Assembly: GCA_963744915.1 (NCBI GenBank)
Contig: CAVUUY010000015.1
Location: 133,414 to 197,413 of the forward strand
Direction: 5' to 3'
DNA: 64,000 bases
Source: DATAFF01 sp963744915
GTDB lineage: Bacteria; Pseudomonadota; Alphaproteobacteria; Rhizobiales; Aestuariivirgaceae
Shown here: in pieces, positions 50,630-58,818 of the stretch
How positions within the stretch are numbered: position 1 is the stretch's first letter
Layout of the letters: each line of letters opens with the position of its first letter
Position numbers and translations under genes: made by a program
Notes under the pieces: model-generated
Seen by the model: the letters and a program-made list of their open reading frames with translations, nothing else
The model's database searches: none
Told to the model about the DNA's origin: nothing

Positions 50630-51096
50630 CGCAAGCTTCTCCAATGCAATTCATATTTGAGCATTGCTGCGGTGTGGCGAACGCACTCGGGTCGGTACGG
50701 AAGGCAAGTGACCGTGCACGCGAACCGGAAGCGTCTCTGAGTGCCAGGGCCAGTCCCTCGATTTCGAGAGCAAGCGTCCAGTTGACAAATTTTCGCACGA
50801 GCACGAGACCCACTAAGCACCCCAAGGCTCATGAATGTCGGTTCAAAAGCGATTGTCTTGACGATGTCAGCAGCGACCAAAACCGCAAGCCCAAACAGAA
50901 GGGATCGACCGATTCGGAGCTTGTAGACGTCATAATGCTGCTCGCCCATGCTTCTCTTCACAAACAAATAGCTCGCCCAGACAATACCTGCGACGATGAT
51001 CACCACCGCGAAGAGATCGATTCCAGTGCCGATAATGCAAATCCAATGGCTGACCATCTGCTCGAGGGCGCCGAGGTTCGGGGCAATGAGGTCCAT
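50613..51096 (-). pseudogene. DUF1622 membrane protein with a one-base insertion
   Basis: The first frame gives three hydrophobic helices and the DUF1622 pattern (VYKLRIGRSLLFGLAVLVAADIVKTIAFEPTFMSLGVL). An extra base near 50815 then shifts the frame. The continuation VGLVLVRKFVNWTLALEIEGLALALR is plain in the next frame. The total length fits 160 residues after correction. The ATG lies two bases after the patatin stop, so the genes are coupled. The function of DUF1622 is unknown. Confidence 0.7.
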
Positions 51097-51098
51097 TC

Positions 51099-52217
51099 TC
51101 ACGCCTCGACCGGTTCGTGCAGGATGACGCCTTCGAGCGGATCGAACTCGCCTTCCCATGGAGCTCTGGCGATTTCGCGGCGGGTCTTCTCGTATCCCGC
51201 TTCCCAGCGCTTGCGGATGCCTGATGGACTGAAGTCGACATCCTTCCGGTGATCTTCATTGTCGAGCCGCGGCGCCAGCAGGCGGACGACATGCATGCGG
51301 GTCAGGCAGCCATGAGAGGCGAGCTCGCGCACAGCCTCGTTGTTGCGTTCCGCTTCGGGAAGGCGCTCGACAAGCTGCCGGATCATATGACGCAGACCGA
51401 TGTGTCTGCAGCTGGCGGGAGATGTGAGTTGCAACCCGGCTTGAATATTGGATGTCCTTCTGGCGATTGCAGGATCTGCCAGATCGTCTCCGGTTCCGGT
51501 CCGATCGGATTCCACATATGAACGGCAAAGATCAGAGAGCTCTGGCGTGGATTGTCGTCGAACACCACCTCTGTCGGCGTGTTGGACAGGATTCCGCCAT
51601 CCCAATAGAGCTCACCGTCGATCCGTACGGCCGGAAAGGCAGGCGGCAGCGCGCCGGATGCCAGGATGTGCTTCACCCCGATCTCCATGTCGCGACTGTC
51701 GAAATATCGCATCTGGCTCGTGCCGACATGGGCGGCGCCGACCGTCAGCCGCGGCCGGCACCGGTTGACCAGGGGAAAATCGACAAGATCGAGCAGCGTC
51801 TTCTCCAGGGGCGTCGGTCGAGTAGTAGCCCGCATGATCCGTGCCCAGTGGAAAATGCGGTCCGAAGGCTGCAAGTGGATTTGGTTCGAAGAAGCCGGGA
51901 ACGCCACCGGTCACAATGCGCAGATAGGACAGTGACTGAGCGGCGCCTGACCATATCGACCAAGGGTCCCAAGGCGACTTGTCGGCCATCCGCCGCCAGA
52001 ATTCCTCAAGTCGGGGGAGACGGTTCTCCGGCTCGTTTCCGGCGATCAGGCTCGCATTGATGGCGCCGATCGAGGTGCCGACGACCCAATCGGGCTCGAT
52101 GCCACCTTCATGCAGCGCCTGATAGACGCCGGCCTGATAGGCGCCGAGAGCGCCGCCCCCCTGCAGGACCAGAACGATCTGCCCCGGGCCCGGTCGCGGC
52201 TCGGTCAGCTCGCACAT
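51099..52217 (-). pseudogene. patatin-like phospholipase (DUF3734), three one-base insertions
   Basis: Corrected, this is a 371-residue patatin with the oxyanion loop GGGALGAYQAGV, nucleophile motif GTSIG, the DGG of the catalytic dyad in LYWDGGILSNTP, and a C-terminal DUF3734 domain (KDIQYSSRVATHI … LASHGCLTRMHVVRLLAPRL … EGEFDPLEGVILHE). The insertions lie near 51811 (after YYSTD), near 51467 (after WQIL) and near 51395 (after QTHR). Relatives sit beside bdhA and are linked to polyhydroxybutyrate granules or lipid turnover. The ATG at 52217 is used. Confidence 0.85.
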
Positions 52218-52257
52218 CGCTACTCGATCCGGTCTTCTGTTATTTTCTGGGTCGCGT

Positions 52258-53086
52258 TCATTGTGCGGTCCATCCTCCTTCGACCGGCAGCGCGGCGCCG
52301 GTGATTGATGCTGCGGCTTGAGTGCATAGAAAGACCGACAGCGCGCCAAGCTGTTCGGTGGTCACGAACTGGCGCGTCGGCTGGGCATGCAGAAGGACAT
52401 CGCGGATGACCTGGTCTTCAGTGATGCCGCGGGCCTTGGCGGTTTCGGGGATCTGCTTTTCGACCAGCGGCGTCAGCACATAGCCAGGGCAGATGGCATT
52501 GGCGGTGATGCCGTGCTCGGCAGTCTCGAGCGCGACCGTTTTGGTGAGGCCGAGGAGGCCGTGCTTGGCGGCCACATAGGCGGATTTGAACGGCGATGCG
52601 ACCAGGGCATGAGCCGAGGCGATGTTGATGATCCGCCCCCATCGGCGCTCCTTCATTCCCGGGACGACGGCGCGAATGCCGTGGAATGCCGAGGACAGGT
52701 TGATGGCGATGATCGCATCCCATTTGGCAGGCGGAAACGTCTCGATTGCCTCGACATGCTGGATGCCGGCGTTGTTCACCAGGACATCGACGCTGCCCGC
52801 GATTTTGCGCGCATCCTCAACCATGGCGCTGATCTCATCGGGCTTGGACATGTCCGCCGGCGAATAGGCCGCCGTCACATGAAACTCCGACTCCAAGGTC
52901 CGGCGTATTCTCTCAATCTCCTCGAGGATCACCGAAACCGTTGAGAATGACGTTCATGCCCGCGGTGGCGAAAGCGCGGGCAATGCCGAGCCCGATACCG
53001 CTTGTCGAGCCCGTGACGATCGCCGTTTTTCCGGCCAGTTCATCCTGTCGGCTGGTGTTGTTCGAATTCAGCGCGGTACCATCCAT
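52258..53086 (-). pseudogene. bdhA: 3-hydroxybutyrate dehydrogenase BdhA, one-base insertion
   Basis: This short-chain dehydrogenase would oxidise D-3-hydroxybutyrate to acetoacetate in polyhydroxybutyrate use. The first frame carries GKTAIVTGSTSGIGLGIARA and ends NGFGDP. An extra C near 52928 shifts the frame. The second frame continues EEIERIRR… through NNAGIQHV, the catalytic SAYVAAKHG and the family end LPVEGGWTAQ. The corrected length is 275 residues. The ATG at 53086 has a strong GGAGG. It is divergent from the MFS gene, with a LysR-type box between them. Confidence 0.88.
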
Positions 53087-53169
53087 TGTCGCCTCCTTGC
53101 GGGCTTTCCTCGTGACTTGAAAGCTACTCGCCTGCCTGTCCGACCGGAAATACCGACCGCCTAGGGTTT

Positions 53170-53188
53170 CCATAGCCTCAGTCTATGG
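53170..53188. promoter_or_regulatory. LysR-type box 1: CCATAG-N7-CTATGG
   Basis: This perfect 6+6 dyad with 7-base spacing satisfies T-N11-A. It lies 84 bases from the bdhA ATG and 125 bases from the MFS ATG. It is one of six ATAG-N7-CTAT sites in this cluster. A degenerate partner (ATAG-N7-GCAT) follows at 53205-53219. Confidence 0.7.
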
Positions 53189-53312
53189 TCGGTTTCGCCG
53201 ATCGATAGGCCATGTGCATCGACATCAGAGGCACTGCGTATTTCACCCGGTCCGCCGATTTCTGCACACTGGCCCCAAGGATGATGTCGCTGCCTTGAAG
53301 GGAGTACCGGCC

Positions 53313-54548
53313 ATGGTCGACATACAGTCTATTGCTTCTGAGGGGGTTCTTCCTGCGGCGCCCCGGCAGGTCGCGCTCTGGCGAAGCGCGGTCATCGGCG
53401 TCATCGGCTTTCTGACGCTCGTCGACTTGTTCGCGACCCAGGCGCTGCTTCCGTCCTTGGCCAAGCTCTACGCAGTGCCGCCTTCGGCAATCGGCTTTGC
53501 CGTCAACGCGACGACGATCGGGATGGCCGTATCGTGCCTCGCCGTTGCGCTGGTCAGCCGCCACCTTCCACGCCGGCTTGGCATCTGGGTCAGCCTGGCA
53601 CTGTTGGCCATTCCGACCTCTCTCCTCGCCGTTGCGCCGGACCTTTTGACCTTCACGGCGCTGCGGGTTTGCCAGGGCGTCTTCATGGCCGCCGCCTTTA
53701 CCTTGACCATGGCTTATCTGGCTGAGCATTGCAGCGCCGAGCAGACGGCGACTGCCTTGGCGGCCTATATCACGGGCGTTGTGGCCAGCAATCTGGTCGG
53801 GCGTCTTGTCGCCGCCTCGATTGCCGATCTGTTCGGTCTGGCGACCAGCTTCTACTTTTTCGCCGCCCTCAACCTGGCCGGTGCTGCCCTGGTTGTCCTC
53901 AATTTGAACCGCATGTCGTTGCTGGGCATGCCGGGGCGGCGGCGCTCGCCGCTGGCGAGCTGGGGAGAGCATTTGTGCAATCCGGCCCTTCGCGCCACCT
54001 TTGGCATCGGCTTTCTGATCCTCTTCGCCTTTATCGGCATCTTCACCTATGTGAACTTCGTTCTGGTGGGCGAGCCGATCTCGATCGATCGAATGTCGCT
54101 GGGTCTGGTCTATTTCGTGTTCCTGCCGGCGATGTTCACGACGCCCCTGGCGGGTCGGGCGGCTCTTCGCTTTGGTCCACGAAGGGCGCTGTGGGGCGGG
54201 CTCGCCGTGGCGCTGGCTGGATTGCCCTTCATGCTTCTCCCCAGCCTGTCAGGCGTGCTGATCGGCATGGTGCTGGTGGGCGTCGGGACATTCTTTGCCC
54301 AAGCCATCGGCACGGGCTATGTCGGGCGTGCCGCGAAGAACGATCGCGCCGCCGCGAGCGGCCTCTACCTTGCCTCCTACTATCTCGGTGGGCTGGCAGG
54401 TGCGGCGGTGATCGGACAGCTTTTCGATCGCTATGGCTGGAGCATCAGCGTCGCCGCGATCGGCGGATCCTTGGCGCTGGCGGGGCTTTTGGCGATGAAA
54501 TTGAGCACGCCCGAGCTCTCCAGAGCCATATCGACCGTGCTGCGGTGA
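53313..54548 (+). CDS. MFS transporter (YnfM-like drug/metabolite exporter)
   Basis: The 411-residue protein has about 12 transmembrane helices and the MFS loop motif RHLPRRLGIWVSL between helices 2 and 3. The middle loop is short (RMSLLGMPGRRRSPLASWGE). The start at 53313 has AAGGGAG upstream; the open frame extends further but is unlike protein. The substrate is unknown. It lies 42 bases upstream of a peroxiredoxin-like gene and behind LysR box 1. Confidence 0.88.
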   Translation: MVDIQSIASEGVLPAAPRQVALWRSAVIGVIGFLTLVDLFATQALLPSLAKLYAVPPSAIGFAVNATTIGMAVSCLAVALVSRHLPRRLGIWVSLALLAIPTSLLAVAPDLLTFTALRVCQGVFMAAAFTLTMAYLAEHCSAEQTATALAAYITGVVASNLVGRLVAASIADLFGLATSFYFFAALNLAGAALVVLNLNRMSLLGMPGRRRSPLASWGEHLCNPALRATFGIGFLILFAFIGIFTYVNFVLVGEPISIDRMSLGLVYFVFLPAMFTTPLAGRAALRFGPRRALWGGLAVALAGLPFMLLPSLSGVLIGMVLVGVGTFFAQAIGTGYVGRAAKNDRAAASGLYLASYYLGGLAGAAVIGQLFDRYGWSISVAAIGGSLALAGLLAMKLSTPELSRAISTVLR

Positions 54549-54590
54549 TCGTCTAAGCTTGAACAGTCAGGGCATCGACGCGGAAGCAAG

Positions 54591-55295
54591 ATGGCACATG
54601 AATCCCTTGCTGAAATCCTGGAGCGGTCAACCCGTCGATGCCGCGACGCCGATGCTCCGCTCGCTGAACGTCTGCGGCTTTTTGCCGATGATGTCAGGCT
54701 GCTCAGTCCTGATTTCGCCGAGGTCGTCGACCGCATGATCAACCGCCTGCAATCCAGCGGCGCCGGCCTTGCTGCACCATCGGCCGGCGAGCTGATGCCA
54801 CCATTTCTGTTGCCGAATCAGGATGGGGAGCTTGTCACCCTCGATCAGCTCCTGGAACGGGGGCCGCTGGTCATGGCCTTTCATCGTGGTCACTGGTGTC
54901 CCTACTGCCGCATCAATGCCGATGCCCTTGCGAAGTTAAACCCAACCATTGCCGATTTGGGGGCGCAGATCGTGGCGATCGCGCCTGAGACCGAACATTT
55001 CACCTCGGAGCTGAAGTCGGACGCCAAGGCTCCCTTTCCCATCCTGACCGATCTCGACAACAGCTATGCATTGCAACTCGGTCTCGCCGTCTGGATCGAT
55101 GACGAGAAGCGCGCGGCGATGGTGCAGGCCGGTTGCGATATCGCCGCCTTCCAGGCGAATGATTCCTGGACGCTGCCGATACCCGCGACCTTTATCGTTG
55201 GCACGGATGGCGTGGTCAGAGCCCGTTTCGTGGATCCCGATTATCGCAAGAGAATGCCATTGGAGGACATCATCGCGGCTCTCAAAACGCGATGA
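54591..55295 (+). CDS. peroxiredoxin-like protein (AhpC/TSA family), copy A
   Basis: The 234-residue protein has an N-terminal helical extension of about 65 residues and a thioredoxin-fold AhpC/TSA domain with the redox pair C103-P-Y-C106 in FHRGHWCPYCRI. A cis-Pro block LPIPATFIVGTDG and a conserved end FVDPDYRKRMPLEDIIAAL follow. It should reduce peroxides or thiols; the electron donor is unknown. Copy B at 56665 has the same layout with CALC. It probably shares a transcript with the MFS gene. Confidence 0.87.
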   Translation: MAHESLAEILERSTRRCRDADAPLAERLRLFADDVRLLSPDFAEVVDRMINRLQSSGAGLAAPSAGELMPPFLLPNQDGELVTLDQLLERGPLVMAFHRGHWCPYCRINADALAKLNPTIADLGAQIVAIAPETEHFTSELKSDAKAPFPILTDLDNSYALQLGLAVWIDDEKRAAMVQAGCDIAAFQANDSWTLPIPATFIVGTDGVVRARFVDPDYRKRMPLEDIIAALKTR

Positions 55296-55300
55296 TAACT

Positions 55301-55319
55301 CAATAGGCAATCGCTATTG
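55301..55319 (+). promoter_or_regulatory. LysR-type box 2: CAATAG-N7-CTATTG
   Basis: This perfect 6+6 dyad with N7 lies immediately after the peroxiredoxin stop and 96 bases before the DUF302 ATG. Confidence 0.7.
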
Positions 55320-55415
55320 AACCGATCAACAAGGTGTATTTCTCCAGCGCGTGGTCGTCTGTCATTTTGCCTCCAGCTTCTCGAATCTTCTCAACTTCCA
55401 TCGGAGGACAGGACC

Positions 55416-55889
55416 ATGATCTATCGCAGGAGTTTGTTCAGCATGCCGTTGTTCGCGGCGGCACTCGTCTTCGGCTCGATTGCATCGCAGGCGGCGCCGG
55501 AAAACGGTATCGTGAAGCTACGCAGCGCCTATTCGGTTGCCGATACCATCGCCCGCATCAAGCAGGATGTCGCGGCAAAGAAGATCATGTTCTTCTCCGA
55601 GATCGACCAGGCAAAGCTGGCGGCCGAGGCTGGCATCGAACTTGGTCCATCGACGCTGCTGATGTTTGGCAATCCGGCACTGGGGTCGCAATTCATGACC
55701 TCCAATCCGGATGCGGGAATCGATTGGCCGGTCCGGGTCCTGGTGACCGAGGATAAGGCTGGCCAAGTATGGGTCATCTACAACGACTTCGCCTATATAG
55801 CGCGCCGGCATCATATCGCCGATCGTGAAAAGGCGTTCTCGATGGCTGCCGAAGTCATCGGCTCGGTCACGTCGACCGTAGCGAAATAG
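55416..55889 (+). CDS. DUF302 domain-containing exported protein
   Basis: The 157-residue protein has a signal peptide (about 1-27, ending SQA) and a DUF302 domain (YSVADTIARIKQDVAAKKIMFFSEIDQAKLA … LLMFGNPALGSQFM … PVRVLVTED … VWVIYNDFAYIARRH). The DUF302 role is unknown, though members are often found near metal or redox stress genes. The ATG at 55416 has GGAGGACAGG upstream. Its stop codon lies inside LysR-type box 3. Confidence 0.9.
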   Translation: MIYRRSLFSMPLFAAALVFGSIASQAAPENGIVKLRSAYSVADTIARIKQDVAAKKIMFFSEIDQAKLAAEAGIELGPSTLLMFGNPALGSQFMTSNPDAGIDWPVRVLVTEDKAGQVWVIYNDFAYIARRHHIADREKAFSMAAEVIGSVTSTVAK

Positions 55890-55901
55890 TCAGCTTCTAT
55901 T
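55885..55901 (+). promoter_or_regulatory. LysR-type box 3: AATAG-N7-CTATT
   Basis: A 5+5 dyad with N7 overlaps the DUF302 stop codon and lies 178 bases before the cupin ATG. It is paired with box 4, 78 bases downstream centre to centre. Confidence 0.6.
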
Positions 55902-55963
55902 CTGCGCGCGGAGGGCCGGTCGCCAGATCGGCTCTTTCGCGTTTCGGCCGACTTGCGACAGGG

Positions 55964-55978
55964 ATAGCCGCAGACTAT
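55964..55978 (+). promoter_or_regulatory. LysR-type box 4: ATAG-N7-CTAT
   Basis: An exact 4+4 core with N7 (ATAGCCGCAGACTAT) lies 101 bases before the cupin ATG. Confidence 0.6.
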
Positions 55979-56079
55979 GGAAATCAAAGACAATCGGGAT
56001 TTCCGAAGGCGCGGCCAGCCAGCCATTCTAACTTCAATGCTGTACCTCATGGCAGCAGCTGAAACAGAGGATGACCAAG

Positions 56080-56562
56080 ATGACCAAATTTACTGTTTCC
56101 GCTCTGATGCGGCGCGGCGTTCTGGCCGGAACGGCCTTGGTGCTCGCCGCAACGTTTGCCCAGGCGGGGGAGTGTCCGAAGGACAAGGTGATGGCTGGAG
56201 CAACCAAGCCCGGTGCCACCATGCCGAGCGGCGTCACCGACAATGTGCTTGGCTCGATCGATCTCGGTGGCGAGATGATCAAGGCCGACGGGTACAAGTT
56301 CCGCCTGCGCCGGCTGGTGGTCGATCCAGGTGGCGTTGTGCCCTGGCATGAGCATAAGGAGCGCCCGGCGCTGATCTATATCGTTTCAGGCCAGATCACC
56401 GAGTATCGTTCGAGCTGTGCGGTGCCGATCGTTCACAAGGCTGGCGACCTTGCGGTCGAATCGGGCGACCTCGCACATTGGTGGAAGAATACCTCCAAAA
56501 AGCCCGCCGTTTTGATCTCATCGGACGTTCTTCACGACGGCGGTGACGCCAAAACCATGTGA
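56080..56562 (+). CDS. exported cupin-domain protein
   Basis: The 160-residue protein has a signal peptide (about 1-29, cut after AQA) and a single cupin barrel. Metal-ligand candidates are H90 and H92 in VPWHEHKERP and H133 in DLAHWW, with the typical GQITEYR and KAGDLAVESGD turns. The ATG at 56080 is chosen because GAGG lies 9 bases upstream; an ATG at 56071 directly abuts that GAGG. The substrate is unknown. It is preceded by two LysR-type boxes. Confidence 0.87.
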   Translation: MTKFTVSALMRRGVLAGTALVLAATFAQAGECPKDKVMAGATKPGATMPSGVTDNVLGSIDLGGEMIKADGYKFRLRRLVVDPGGVVPWHEHKERPALIYIVSGQITEYRSSCAVPIVHKAGDLAVESGDLAHWWKNTSKKPAVLISSDVLHDGGDAKTM

Positions 56563-56664
56563 ATGCAATGGCGGCCGCCTTGGCTGGCGGCCGTTTCCCC
56601 TTTATCAACAGGACAGTGGCCGCCACTTCGAAGAACCAATGACCGTCCGAGGCACTTCTCCACT

Positions 56665-57435
56665 ATGAAAAGTCCTTCCATCGCCGAGATGCTTCAAGAT
56701 TGCTCAGAGGCCGAAGCGCTGAAGCGAATCAAGGCGATGGCTGAACCGCTGAGCACGCGGCTTGCTCATTATGTCGAGCTGCTTGCGACGAACAGCCCCG
56801 ATTTTGCTTCGGCCTACCAGGCCTTCGTCGAGCGGCTGTCCGTCGCCGAGATCGAAGCGCGGGGACCGCAGGTCGGTGATGCCTTTCCCTCTTTCATGCT
56901 ACCCGACCAGGACGGAAAGCTCGTCATCCTCGACAACCTCATCGCGGAACGACCACTCGTTCTCAGCTTCAATCGCGGCCATTGGTGCGCCTTGTGTCAG
57001 ATCGAGCTCGACGCCCTCAACAAGGCCGTCAACAGCATCGAGGCGGCGGGCGGGTCGCTTGTGGCGATCATCCCTGAACCCCAGGTCAAGGCGCGCCAGT
57101 TTCGGGCGGAAAGCGCCCTCGATTTCAAGGTTCTTTGCGATATGGATTTGGCCTTCGCAGCCAGTCTCGATCTGGCGGTCTATATCGGAGAGGACCTGCG
57201 CAACCTCTATCTGGCCAATGGCATCGATGTTGGCGCCTATCAGCTGACGGAAGGATGGTTCCTTCCCGTTCCCGCGACCTTCGTCATCGGAGCCGATCGA
57301 CGCGTCGTGGCACGCTATGTCGACCCGGATTTCCGACGCCGCATGGAGGTCGAGGACATTCTTGGCGCGTTGCGAATGTGCTCTAGTCCTGGCCCTTCGC
57401 GCGGGAATAATCGTAGGCGCGCAAAAGGCGGATGA
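56665..57435 (+). CDS. peroxiredoxin-like protein (AhpC/TSA family), copy B
   Basis: The 256-residue protein is a paralogue of the 54591 gene, with the same helical extension, redox pair C108-A-L-C111 in FNRGHWCALCQIEL, and LPVPATFVIGADR and YVDPDFRRRMEVEDILGAL blocks. The CALC pair differs from CPYC in copy A. The C-terminus is extended by a basic tail. No LysR-type box lies directly upstream; it may be read through from the cupin gene. Its end overlaps the convergent lysR gene by 53 bases. Confidence 0.85.
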   Translation: MKSPSIAEMLQDCSEAEALKRIKAMAEPLSTRLAHYVELLATNSPDFASAYQAFVERLSVAEIEARGPQVGDAFPSFMLPDQDGKLVILDNLIAERPLVLSFNRGHWCALCQIELDALNKAVNSIEAAGGSLVAIIPEPQVKARQFRAESALDFKVLCDMDLAFAASLDLAVYIGEDLRNLYLANGIDVGAYQLTEGWFLPVPATFVIGADRRVVARYVDPDFRRRMEVEDILGALRMCSSPGPSRGNNRRRAKGG

Positions 57436-58276
57436 GGCCGGCTGCCGGCAGCGCGCGCTCTCGACCAGCCACCGTGTAGAGCGTCACCGTTCGGCTGATC
57501 GCCAGGTCAGTCAAGGCGACCTTTTTCAACCTGTCTTCCACCCTTATGGTCTGCGGCAGGATTCCGATGGCGAGATTGGCGTCGATCAGCGCAATCATGT
57601 CCTGATCGGACGCGACGTCGCCCGCTGAATTCGCGGCGATCACGCCATCGGCCAGTCTCTGGGCAATCTCCGCGCCATTCTCGCAATGGCCACGAGCGAT
57701 CAGCCGCTGGCCGGCAAGGTCACCGATCGACAGTTCGCCAGATCCCGCGAGAGGATGGTCGCGGCTCACCACGAGCTGAAAGTCCTCCTTGTACAAGGGC
57801 CAGCTGTCGAAGCGCTCCCAGAGTTCGCCAAGCGGCCCGGCAATGGCAAGTTCGGTATCCCCCGCCTTGAGGGCACGGACGATCTCGGCCGCATTGCCGC
57901 GCAGGAATTTGAGCTCGAGCCCCGGGAACGCCCTGACGAGTTCGGTAAGAGGTGGAAGGAACAATTCGAGGCTGACGGTGTGCGACAGGGCCAGCCGAAG
58001 CGGGGCATGGACGCCTTTCTTGATCGCGCTGGCAAGTTCGCGCGCCGCCACAGCACTTTCGAAGCAATGGTTGAGAAGCGGCACCACCTTGTGACCGAGA
58101 TCGGTCAGGTGCGTGTTGGCGCGTTCGCGACGGAACAGCGGCCCGCCAAGCTCTTCCTCGAGCTTCTTGATCGCCTGGCTCAGCGATGGCTGGGCGACAT
58201 GGCAGATCTCGGCCGCCTGGGTGAAGTTCAGGGTCTTCGCGACGGTCAGGAAATATCGAATCTGATGCATTTCCAT
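57383..58276 (-). CDS. LysR family transcriptional regulator, candidate master regulator of the cluster
   Basis: The 297-residue protein has an N-terminal winged HTH (IRYFLTVAKTLNFTQAAEI … QPSLSQAIKKLEEELG) and a periplasmic-binding-like effector domain (about 90-290). It lacks the paired Cys of OxyR; only one Cys (GHCENG) is in the effector domain. It is divergent from bufA. Two ATAG-N7-CTAT boxes lie 59-117 bases upstream of its start, the normal autoregulatory arrangement. Four more sites precede neighbouring units, so this protein is the natural candidate to bind them (inference). Confidence 0.9.
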   Translation of the reverse strand: MEMHQIRYFLTVAKTLNFTQAAEICHVAQPSLSQAIKKLEEELGGPLFRRERANTHLTDLGHKVVPLLNHCFESAVAARELASAIKKGVHAPLRLALSHTVSLELFLPPLTELVRAFPGLELKFLRGNAAEIVRALKAGDTELAIAGPLGELWERFDSWPLYKEDFQLVVSRDHPLAGSGELSIGDLAGQRLIARGHCENGAEIAQRLADGVIAANSAGDVASDQDMIALIDANLAIGILPQTIRVEDRLKKVALTDLAISRTVTLYTVAGRERALPAAGLIRLLRAYDYSRAKGQD

Positions 58277-58333
58277 CCGGCAGTCGGCTCCGTGCTAACA
58301 CCCTGCTGCAGCGCAAAAATATATACCTCGCAG

Positions 58334-58350
58334 GATAGGTGGGAGCTATC
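58334..58350. promoter_or_regulatory. LysR-type box 5: GATAG-N7-CTATC
   Basis: A 5+5 dyad whose core also fits the OxyR half-site ATAGnTnnnAnCTAT exactly. It lies in the lysR-bufA divergent region, 58 bases from the lysR ATG and 157 bases from the bufA ATG. Confidence 0.7.
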
Positions 58351-58378
58351 GAAACCTGAACGGGCTTCGGATGCCGAC

Positions 58379-58393
58379 ATAGGCGCCAACTAT
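58379..58393. promoter_or_regulatory. LysR-type box 6: ATAG-N7-CTAT
   Basis: An exact 4+4 core (ATAGGCGCCAACTAT) is centred 44 bases (about four helical turns) from box 5. It lies 114 bases upstream of bufA. Confidence 0.65.
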
Positions 58394-58507
58394 CAAATCC
58401 ATCCGGAGATAGCATTTCCTCTCGATCCCCTTTCGGATGACAATCGCTTCCAGGACGAGCCCCAGGACCGGGACGTCCGAGATCGAATGCTGAGAAGGAG
58501 ACCCGAA

Positions 58508-58780
58508 ATGATCAGCAAGACCCTCATCGCCTCCGCCGTTACCGCCGCCGTTGCAGCACTGAATGTGACAGCAGGGATGGCGGGGCCGGCAGAGCAACCG
58601 GCCTATTCCTTCGAGAAATGCTACGGCGTCGTCAAGGCGGGACTCAATGACTGCCAGACCGCGACGCATTCCTGCGCCGGCACGTCGACGGCAGACGCCC
58701 AGGGCGATTCCTGGGTGTACGTTCCGGCCGGCACCTGCACCAAGCTTGTCGGCGGCAGCAATCAGCCGAAAAGCAGCTAG
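58508..58780 (+). CDS. bufA: DUF2282 bufferin-type precursor peptide
   Basis: The 90-residue protein has a Sec-type signal peptide (about 1-25) and a core with four Cys: C38 in EKCYGVVKAG, C49 in NDCQTATHS, C56, and C77 in PAGTCTKL. This is the DUF2282 pattern of bufferin precursors, exported copper-binding RiPPs whose Cys residues are modified by a DUF692 enzyme. AGGAG lies 7 bases upstream of the ATG. The DUF692, DUF2063 and DoxX genes follow. A role in copper protection is by family analogy; nothing in this locus alone proves the metal. Confidence 0.9.
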   Translation: MISKTLIASAVTAAVAALNVTAGMAGPAEQPAYSFEKCYGVVKAGLNDCQTATHSCAGTSTADAQGDSWVYVPAGTCTKLVGGSNQPKSS

Positions 58781-58818
58781 TCGTTCGAAACCAACAGTCG
58801 GCCACCGGAGCTCTCGCC

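Noticed and set aside
57383..58276. Calling the LysR protein OxyR
   Set aside because: The effector domain has only one Cys, not the redox pair, despite an OxyR-like DNA site nearby.
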